DNA of 5,623 bases from Candidatus Methylomirabilota bacterium. GTDB lineage: Bacteria; Methylomirabilota; Methylomirabilia; Methylomirabilales; Methylomirabilaceae. Under the pieces are notes generated by a model. It saw only the letters and a program-made list of their open reading frames with translations. It searched no databases and was not told the DNA's origin. The DNA lies in the NCBI GenBank assembly GCA_003105305.1, contig PQAQ01000181.1:1-5623 (forward strand), written 5' to 3'. Within the stretch, counting starts at the first letter, position 1. Each line of letters begins with the position of its first letter. The translations under genes were made by a program, and so were the position numbers. Positions 1-4,904 of this stretch are shown here, piece by piece.

Positions 1-470
1 CCGCGCTGGATCTGATCCTGGAGGGTCAGGATGCCGAAGATGAGCGCCTCAGGAGTAGGCGGACAGCCCGGGACATAGACGTCAACCGGAACAAGCAGGT
101 CCACCCCTTTGACGACATGATAGGCGTCGTAGTAGAAGGGGCCGCCGGAGATCGCGCAGGCGCCCATGGCGATCACCCACTTGGGATCGGGCATCTGCTC
201 ATACAACGTCTTGACACGAGGCGCCATCTTCTCGGTCACGGTCCCGGCCACGATCATGACATCGGACTGCCGCGGCGACGGACGAAAGACACCGGCTCCT
301 AAACGGTCCAGGTCGAAGCGGGAGGCGCCGGCAGCCATCATCTCTATCGCGCAGCAGGCCAGGCCAAAGGTCATCGGCCAGGGGGACGATTTGCGAGCCC
401 AATTGAAGAGCCATTCGACCGTTGTCGTCATCACGTTTGGCTCAATCTGCTTGTTGTCAAACAACCCCAT
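1..470 (-). CDS. nuoB: NADH-quinone oxidoreductase subunit B (partial, C-terminus outside window)
   Basis: NuoB is the peripheral-arm subunit of respiratory complex I that carries cluster N2, the last [4Fe-4S] cluster, which hands electrons to quinone at the membrane interface. The reading frame starts at an ATG (468-470) and stays open to the left edge, giving 156 complete codons. The N2 ligands are visible: the adjacent pair C39-C40 in [12 protein letters not shown]105 in GACAISGG, and C136 in the [12 protein letters not shown] motif. The motif [13 protein letters not shown] (about residues 65-77) is also typical of the family. Bacterial NuoB is usually about 160-200 residues, so probably only a short tail is missing. 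The start is supported by an AAGGAG Shine-Dalgarno seven bases upstream. It lies 30 bp after nuoG on the same strand and is probably co-transcribed with it. Identity is essentially certain; I see no defect. Confidence 0.97.
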   Translation of the reverse strand, partial: MGLFDNKQIEPNVMTTTVEWLFNWARKSSPWPMTFGLACCAIEMMAAGASRFDLDRLGAGVFRPSPRQSDVMIVAGTVTEKMAPRVKTLYEQMPDPKWVIAMGACAISGGPFYYDAYHVVKGVDLLVPVDVYVPGCPPTPEALIFGILTLQDQIQR

Positions 471-477
471 CAGTGAT

Positions 478-483
478 CTCCTT
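478..483 (-). promoter_or_regulatory. Ribosome binding site of nuoB
   Basis: On the minus strand AAGGAG sits seven bases before the nuoB ATG, in the 30 bp gap after the nuoG stop codon. This strong Shine-Dalgarno fixes the nuoB start and shows that nuoB can initiate independently of nuoG translation. Confidence 0.85.
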
Positions 484-500
484 ATCGCTTCTTCGCGGCG

Positions 501-2150
501 CTACCGTGCTGCCGCCGTGTCCACCAACGGCGTTCCCAGCTCACCAATACGTTCGTAGGCCACACCTTCCCATGCCGAATCTGAGCGGGCGAGTTCTCGC
601 CCTATCGCTTCTGTATCTCCTTCCGTGACGGAAAGCCTCAGTCGGCGCGCAAGGCGCTGCAGGAACTCGACAAGCGGAATCGAGCGGCCGAACGGTTCCA
701 GCACCGGGTGGAGCCGCTGAACCCGTCCCGCAAAGTTTGTGAACGTCCCTTCCTTTTCAAAGAAACTCAGTCCCGGCAGAACAACATGCGCCAGTTTTGC
801 TGTTGCTGTCAAGAACAAATCGTACACGACCAACAAATCCGGCTGCTCGAGCGACGACGCGGCGGCCGACTCTCCCGATAGCGCGGCGACCAGGTCCTCC
901 TCAAAGACGAATAAGGCAGCCAGCCGACCCTCGCTCGCCGCCCTCAACATCTCCACGGTTCCCATCCCTTGGCCCGTGGGAATCAGCCGCAGGACGCGCA
1001 TCCCGACTGAGTTCGGGTGCTTGTCGGTCCGCCGAAGCAGGTGATCTTCCGGCATGCCTCCGCCAGGTTCCTGCGAATCCCTGATTCGGTAATCGATATG
1101 AGGAACGCCGAGCTGTTCTCCAAACAGTTGCCGAACAAGAAATGCCTCCTCGTTGGTCAGCCGCGCGGATGCCACGACACCGATCGCCTCCGCTCCCTTC
1201 TCCTGAAGGATCCGGACTAGGCCGTCCGCAATTCGGTCGATCGCCTCGTCCCAATTTACCGACTGCAACTCGCCATTGCGCCGCACCAAAGGCGCATCAA
1301 GCCGTCCGGGGTCCCGCGCAAAATGAAACTCGAAACGGCCTTCGTCACAGATCCAGTGGCCGTTCACCTCATTATTGACTCGCGGACGGATGCGGAGGAT
1401 CTGCGGACCTGACGCCTTATGACGGACATCGGCCGTAATATTACACCCGGCGCTGCACAGTCCGCATATCGTCGAAATCTGTTTGATCAGATCCCACGGT
1501 CTCGCGGCAAAGCGATAGTCGCGGCTCGTCAGCGCCCCTACCGGACAGAGATCGACTACATTCCCCGAGTATCGGTTATCGAGGCTTCGTCCGGGAAAGA
1601 GGCCGATCTCAGTTCGGTCGCCTCGACCGAACACGCCCAATTCCGAGGTGCCCGTCACATCCCGGCAAAACCGGACACAGCGCGTACAGAGAATGCACCG
1701 CTCCGCGTCGAACATGATAGAGGGGCCGATCGGTTGATGCTTGATTCGACGGATCTTCGGTTCGATGAAGCGACTTTCACCGGGACCATGCCTGAGCGTG
1801 TAGTCCTGAAGCGGGCACTCTCCGCCCTTGTCGCAAACCGGACAATCCAGCGGGTGGTTCAGCAACAGGAACTCGAGCACCGCATTCCTGGCCTTTTTCA
1901 CACGGTCGGAAGCCGTCAACACCTCCATCCCGTCCGCGACGGGCGTGGCGCATGAAATCACTAATTTTGGGACTCCCTGTACCTCCACCTGGCACAAGCG
2001 ACAACTGCCCACTACGCACAACTTCGGATGGTAGCAAAAATGCGGAATCTCGGTCCCGGACCGCCGCGCCGCCTCGAGAATTGACGTCCCAGCCGGGGCC
2101 TGCACCGGCTTACCATCAATAATCAGCTCAACGAACATCTTTCCGTTCAC
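501..2150 (-). CDS. nuoG: NADH-quinone oxidoreductase subunit G (compact form)
   Basis: NuoG is the large iron-sulfur subunit of complex I, relaying electrons from the input module toward NuoI and NuoB. Domains in order: a 2Fe-2S ferredoxin fold (about 5-85) with C39, C50, C53 and C67; the His-Cys3 cluster N5 (H99, C103, C106, C112, in NHPLDCPVCDKGGEC); an N6a-type site (C152, C155, C158, with C202 in DLCPVGAL); a molybdopterin-oxidoreductase-type 4Fe-4S domain with the N7 site (C229, C232, C236, C268); then a shortened molybdopterin-like domain ending with VVLPGLSFFEKEGTFTN (about 456-472). At 549 residues it is far shorter than E. coli NuoG (about 900); the loss is in the molybdopterin-like domain, which is not catalytic in complex I. 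The annotated start is GTG (2148-2150); an in-frame ATG at 2136-2138 gives MFVELIIDGKPV, closer to the usual family start. Neither has a well-spaced Shine-Dalgarno. It is the first gene after the leftward promoter. Confidence 0.96.
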   Translation of the reverse strand: MNGKMFVELIIDGKPVQAPAGTSILEAARRSGTEIPHFCYHPKLCVVGSCRLCQVEVQGVPKLVISCATPVADGMEVLTASDRVKKARNAVLEFLLLNHPLDCPVCDKGGECPLQDYTLRHGPGESRFIEPKIRRIKHQPIGPSIMFDAERCILCTRCVRFCRDVTGTSELGVFGRGDRTEIGLFPGRSLDNRYSGNVVDLCPVGALTSRDYRFAARPWDLIKQISTICGLCSAGCNITADVRHKASGPQILRIRPRVNNEVNGHWICDEGRFEFHFARDPGRLDAPLVRRNGELQSVNWDEAIDRIADGLVRILQEKGAEAIGVVASARLTNEEAFLVRQLFGEQLGVPHIDYRIRDSQEPGGGMPEDHLLRRTDKHPNSVGMRVLRLIPTGQGMGTVEMLRAASEGRLAALFVFEEDLVAALSGESAAASSLEQPDLLVVYDLFLTATAKLAHVVLPGLSFFEKEGTFTNFAGRVQRLHPVLEPFGRSIPLVEFLQRLARRLRLSVTEGDTEAIGRELARSDSAWEGVAYERIGELGTPLVDTAAAR

Positions 2151-2216
2151 GTCCCCCCACGGCGTGTAATAGACCTCTACGTCGTTTACAGATTCAACCT
2201 ACGTCACACCGTTTAA

Positions 2217-2245
2217 ACTATAGTGGACGCCCTTGACACTGTCAA
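2217..2245 (-). promoter_or_regulatory. Sigma70-type promoter for nuoG-nuoB
   Basis: Reading the minus strand, a -35 box TTGACA (2240-2245) is followed by exactly 17 bases and a -10 box TATAGT (2217-2222). The match is 6/6 and 5/6 with ideal spacing. Transcription would begin near 2210, leaving a leader of about 60 nt to the GTG or about 72 nt to the internal ATG of nuoG. The -35 box is one arm of a perfect inverted repeat, which suggests an operator overlapping the promoter. Confidence 0.8.
2233..2245. promoter_or_regulatory. Inverted repeat overlapping the nuoG -35 box (candidate operator)
   Basis: The sequence TTGACACTGTCAA is two perfect six-base arms (TTGACA and TGTCAA) around a single central base. 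The right arm is the leftward -35 box; the left arm lies in the promoter spacer. A protein bound here would cover the RNA polymerase contact. One arm is expected simply because it is a -35 consensus, so the evidence for an operator is the second arm and the related repeat at 2300-2314. Confidence 0.4.
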
Positions 2246-2292
2246 CCGCAAAGCCGCGTCTTTTACGCCTCTGATACCATTCCCGGCTCGGC

Positions 2293-2315
2293 TTTGACCT
2301 TGACTTTGCGTCAAA
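2293..2315. promoter_or_regulatory. Overlapping TTGAC/GTCAA repeats at the rightward promoter (candidate operator)
   Basis: TTGAC (2300-2304) and GTCAA (2310-2314) form an inverted repeat with a five-base spacer. A further TTTGAC (2293-2298) pairs with GTCAAA (2310-2315) across eleven bases. The inner left arm is the rightward -35 box. The arms match those of the inverted repeat at 2233-2245, so one regulator could act on both promoters; no regulator family can be named from the sequence. Confidence 0.35.
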
Positions 2316-2328
2316 CCGACGCTATCGT
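2300..2328 (+). promoter_or_regulatory. Sigma70-type promoter for the CBS-korA-korB unit
   Basis: A -35 box TTGACT (2300-2305) is separated by 17 bases from a -10 box TATCGT (2323-2328). The match is 5/6 and 4/6. Transcription would start around 2335, giving a leader of about 90 nt before the CBS-protein ATG at 2427. It is the best rightward promoter I can find in the divergent region, but weaker than its leftward counterpart. Confidence 0.6.
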
Positions 2329-2335
2329 CTAGCAG

Positions 2336-2452
2336 ATGAGAAGCGGGATTGATAACGACGCGGTGAAGAGGATAAAGAGGTTGGGGTCTAGAGCGCTCTG
2401 GTGTCAAGATCGGGAGACTGAGCATCATGGGTATTGCAGCAAGCGAATTTGA
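2336..2452 (+). other. Possible 38-codon upstream ORF overlapping the CBS gene start
   Basis: An ATG at 2336-2338 opens 38 codons (MRSGIDNDAVKRIKRLGS...) and ends at TGA 2450-2452, inside the CBS gene in another frame. The predicted transcription start for the rightward promoter is about 2335, so this ATG would sit at or next to the 5' end of the mRNA and could be read as a leaderless start. There is no Shine-Dalgarno before it. The peptide is basic and resembles nothing I recognise. It may well be chance; it is listed because translation through it would affect initiation at 2427. Confidence 0.15.
2388..2401 (+). other. Small hairpin in the leader of the CBS gene
   Basis: The perfect ten-base palindrome AGAGCGCTCT (2390-2399) can fold in RNA as a five-pair stem (including one G-U pair) closed by a GCGC loop. 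It lies about 10 bases before the GGGAG at 2412-2416 that is the only Shine-Dalgarno-like motif before the CBS gene. It is too weak and lacks a U-tract to be a terminator. A role in translation is possible but unsupported. Confidence 0.2.
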
Positions 2453-2954
2453 CGAGGCGTACGAAGACGTTGAGGTGGAGGAAGACGCTGAGAAGCTGTG
2501 TTGCGCAATCATGACGCAACCGATTCGGAGTTTGGAAATCCGGGAGCCGGTGTGCGCCAGTCCGGAAACCGCCGTGCGGGGCGTTGCCGAAACCATGAAT
2601 AATGCTCGCGTCGGCTGCGTGTTGGTGATGGAGGGCGAACGGCTTATCGGGATCTTCACCGAGCGGGACATTCTGAAGAAGGTTGTCGGACAGCTCGATC
2701 TCGATAGCCCGATCAAAACAATCATGACGCCGAGTCCTGAGACCGTGGGGATAGACGACGGCATCGCGTACGCCCTGAACAAGATGCATATCGGCGGCTA
2801 TCGTCATATCCCGGTACTCGACGGCCAGGGCCGACCGGTAGGCGTGGTGTCGATGCGGGATATTGTCAAGTTTATCGTCTCCCTGTTCCCCGCCGCGGTA
2901 CTCAATGTGCCGCCAGAGCCCGGTCTTACCGCGCGAGGGCTCCATGGCGGCTAG
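2427..2954 (+). CDS. Two-CBS-domain protein, putative nucleotide sensor
   Basis: This 175-residue soluble protein is essentially one CBS pair (Bateman module). CBS repeat 1 spans about residues 30-92 and ends in LIGIFTERDILKKV; repeat 2 spans about 95-153 and ends in PVGVVSMRDIVKFI. Both carry the T/S-x-x-D motif that contacts the ribose of bound adenine nucleotides in this family (T78/D81 and S142/D145), so ligand binding is plausible. Before the pair is a very acidic N-terminal stretch (about residues 8-22) and an adjacent cysteine pair, C25-C26. No catalytic, DNA-binding or membrane segment is visible. The ATG at 2427 is preceded by GGGAG with a longish ten-base gap; no earlier in-frame ATG is available. 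It is the first gene of the unit, 37 bp before korA, which suggests a regulatory link to 2-oxoglutarate oxidation. The domain call is secure; ligand and target are inferred. Confidence 0.9.
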   Translation: MGIAASEFDEAYEDVEVEEDAEKLCCAIMTQPIRSLEIREPVCASPETAVRGVAETMNNARVGCVLVMEGERLIGIFTERDILKKVVGQLDLDSPIKTIMTPSPETVGIDDGIAYALNKMHIGGYRHIPVLDGQGRPVGVVSMRDIVKFIVSLFPAAVLNVPPEPGLTARGLHGG

Positions 2955-2980
2955 CAAACGGCTGGCGGCTATCCACAATG

Positions 2981-2986
2981 AAAGGA
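2981..2986 (+). promoter_or_regulatory. Ribosome binding site of korA
   Basis: AAAGGA lies five bases before the korA ATG at 2992, in the 37 bp gap after the CBS-protein stop codon. No promoter-like sequence is apparent in that gap, so korA is most likely read from the promoter upstream of the CBS gene. Confidence 0.7.
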
Positions 2987-2991
2987 CCTAG

Positions 2992-4902
2992 ATGAGCGAC
3001 AGCGAGAACATGCGCATTGCGCCTGAGGCGCGGCCAAAACCAACGAGTGAGTTGGAAACGGTCGTCGTTCGATTCGCCGGCGATTCAGGCGACGGGATGC
3101 AACTGACCGGAACGGAATTTACCAAGAGTGTCGCGCTAGGGGGAAGCAACCTGGCGACATTTCCGGACTATCCATCTGAGATTCGGGCCCCCGCAGGAAC
3201 ACTGGCGGGCGTGTCGGCGTATCAGATTCATTTCTCCAGTCAGGAGGTCTACACCCCAGGCGATCAACCCGACGTCCTAGTTGTGATGAATCCGGCCGCG
3301 CTACGGATCAATCTATCGGACCTGCCGCGAGGCGGGATCATCATTGCCAATGTCGGAACGTTCACGCAATCGAACCTTGAGAAAGCGGGATATAAGGCAA
3401 ACCCGCTTGAGGACGGCAGCCTGGCCGGTTACCAGGTATTTCCGATCGATATCTCCAAGCAGGTGGCCCTCGCGTTAGAAGGGATGGGTCTGACCGCGAA
3501 AGAGGTCGGGCGCTGTAAAAACTTTTACGCCCTCGGCCTGATGTTCTGGCTGTACAACCATCCGTTAGAGCGCGAGGAAAAGAGCATCCGAGCCAAGTTT
3601 CAAAGGAACCCGAAGATAGCCGAAGCGAATATCGCGGCGTTTCGGGCCGGCTACTACTACGGTGAGACGGCCGAGCTGTTTCCGTCCCGATACGTCGTGC
3701 CGCCGGCCGTGATCGCACCGGGCACGTACCGCCACATTACCGGGAATGAAGCGACGGCGGTCGGCCTTATCACGGCCGCACAACTCGCGTCGTTGCCGCT
3801 GTTTTGTGGAAGCTACCCGATCACACCAGCCTCCGACATCCTGCACACCTTGGCGATGTACCCGCACTACGATGCGATCACCTTTCAGGCCGAGGATGAG
3901 ATCGCAGCAATCACCGCCACGATCGGGGCCGCATATGCGGGCGCGCTCGGGGCAACTACGACCTCCGGCCCGGGCATGGCCCTCAAGACCGAAGCGATCG
4001 GCCTCGCGGTGATGACCGAACTCCCGCTGGTCATCGTGAATGTCCAGCGCGGCGGGCCGTCTACGGGGCTTCCGACTAAAACCGAACAGGCCGATCTCTT
4101 TCAGGCGGTGTTCGGACGAAACGGCGAATGCCCTGTCGTCGTGGTGGCTCCGGCGACTCCGGGCGACTGCTTCTGGATGGCCATCGAGGCCGCACGCATC
4201 GCCATACGCCACATGTGTACGGTGATCTATCTGTCGGACGGCTACCTCGCCAACGGCGCCGAGCCCTGGAAGCTCCCGGAGGTCGCATCGCTTCCGAAAA
4301 TCCCAGTGACATTCACCACCGATCCTGAGGGATTTCACCCCTACCAGCGTGATCCTGAGACCCTGGCGCGCCCGTGGGTCGTCCCTGGAACGCCGGGCAT
4401 GGAACACCGCATCGGCGGTCTTGAGAAGGAGGATGTGATCGGCAATGTCTCGTACGATGCACAGAACCACGAGAAGATGGTTCGGCTGCGAGCCGAAAAG
4501 ATCGCGCGCGTCGTCCACGATATTCCCGAGGCTACGGTCTATGGCGATCCATCCGGCGATCTGCTCGTCGTCGGATGGGGCTCAACCTACGGGGCAATTA
4601 CGCAGGCGGTCAAGGCCCTTCGTCGGCGAGGCCACCGCGTGTCGGCCCTTCACCTGCGCTACCTGAACCCGATGCCGGTCAATGTCGGCCGTGTGCTGGC
4701 AAACTTTCAACGCGTACTGGTCGCAGAAATGAACCTCGGACAGTTGCTCACGATGCTGCGGGCGCAGTTCCTGGTTGACGCAGTGGGATTCCACAAGGTC
4801 CAGGGCAGGCCGTTCAAGGTCTCCGAGATCGTGGCCAAGGCTGAAGAACTTTTAGGTGCGCGCGAACAGAGTGATCTCTGCACGCACGCCAAGGTGATAT
4901 AA
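2992..4902 (+). CDS. korA: 2-oxoglutarate:ferredoxin oxidoreductase, fused gamma-alpha subunit
   Basis: KorA with KorB oxidatively decarboxylates 2-oxoglutarate with CoA to succinyl-CoA and CO2, reducing ferredoxin; it is a cytoplasmic enzyme of the oxidative or reductive TCA cycle. At 636 residues it is the fused form: an N-terminal gamma domain (about 22-225, opening with VVRFAGDSGDGMQLTG and containing FPDYPSEIRAPAGT) followed by the alpha, pyrimidine-binding region (about 250-480) with the hallmark GSYPITPASD (273-282), SGPGMALKTE (325-334) and QRGGPSTGLPTKTEQADL (352-369), then a C-terminal domain (about 520-615) with DLLVVGWGSTYGA and LNLGQL-like NLGQLL. No CxxCxxC ferredoxin motif occurs, so there is no built-in delta domain. 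The PSTGLPTKTEQ pattern and the partner KorB favour 2-oxoglutarate over pyruvate, though related 2-oxoacids cannot be excluded. The start is backed by AAAGGA five bases upstream. korB follows two bases after the stop. Confidence 0.93.
   Translation: MSDSENMRIAPEARPKPTSELETVVVRFAGDSGDGMQLTGTEFTKSVALGGSNLATFPDYPSEIRAPAGTLAGVSAYQIHFSSQEVYTPGDQPDVLVVMNPAALRINLSDLPRGGIIIANVGTFTQSNLEKAGYKANPLEDGSLAGYQVFPIDISKQVALALEGMGLTAKEVGRCKNFYALGLMFWLYNHPLEREEKSIRAKFQRNPKIAEANIAAFRAGYYYGETAELFPSRYVVPPAVIAPGTYRHITGNEATAVGLITAAQLASLPLFCGSYPITPASDILHTLAMYPHYDAITFQAEDEIAAITATIGAAYAGALGATTTSGPGMALKTEAIGLAVMTELPLVIVNVQRGGPSTGLPTKTEQADLFQAVFGRNGECPVVVVAPATPGDCFWMAIEAARIAIRHMCTVIYLSDGYLANGAEPWKLPEVASLPKIPVTFTTDPEGFHPYQRDPETLARPWVVPGTPGMEHRIGGLEKEDVIGNVSYDAQNHEKMVRLRAEKIARVVHDIPEATVYGDPSGDLLVVGWGSTYGAITQAVKALRRRGHRVSALHLRYLNPMPVNVGRVLANFQRVLVAEMNLGQLLTMLRAQFLVDAVGFHKVQGRPFKVSEIVAKAEELLGAREQSDLCTHAKVI
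4891..4898 (+). promoter_or_regulatory. Ribosome binding site of korB inside the korA 3' end
   Basis: AAGGTGAT lies in the last codons of korA, six bases before the korB ATG at 4905. Its GGTGAT part pairs with the 5' extension of the usual anti-Shine-Dalgarno sequence. Together with the two-base gap after the korA stop, it suggests translational coupling and balanced output of the two subunits. Confidence 0.65.
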
Positions 4903-4904
4903 CA

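Noticed and set aside
117..628. Three short plus-strand frames opposite nuoB and the end of nuoG
   Set aside because: They cross the conserved nuoB coding region and the nuoB ribosome binding site on the opposite strand and have no recognisable product.
1419..1955. A 178-codon open frame on the plus strand opposite nuoG
   Set aside because: It covers the region where nuoG has its conserved cysteine motifs, shows no domain, and has no convincing ribosome binding site. It is a codon-bias shadow.
2233..2245. A CRP/FNR-type box (TTGAC-N4-GTCAA)
   Set aside because: The half-sites match but the spacers are three and five bases at the two sites, not four, so I do not assign this family.
2388..2401. 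A transcription terminator or riboswitch in the divergent region
   Set aside because: The only stem found is five pairs with no U-tract, and no known riboswitch core could be recognised in the leader of about 90 nt.
2213..2978. Overlapping minus-strand frames of 189 and 196 codons opposite the CBS gene
   Set aside because: Both are antisense to a clear two-CBS-domain gene, have low-complexity composition, and one runs through the leftward promoter. No family resemblance was seen.
2978..2995. A five-codon frame (MKGPR) ending in an ATGA overlap with the korA start
   Set aside because: It has no ribosome binding site of its own, and its AAAGGA is better explained as the korA Shine-Dalgarno. 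So short a frame is expected by chance.
3565..4518. A 317-codon open frame on the minus strand opposite korA
   Set aside because: It lies entirely opposite a strongly supported gene. Its translation is rich in Arg, His and Asp and has no recognisable domain, as expected from the complement of GC-rich codons.
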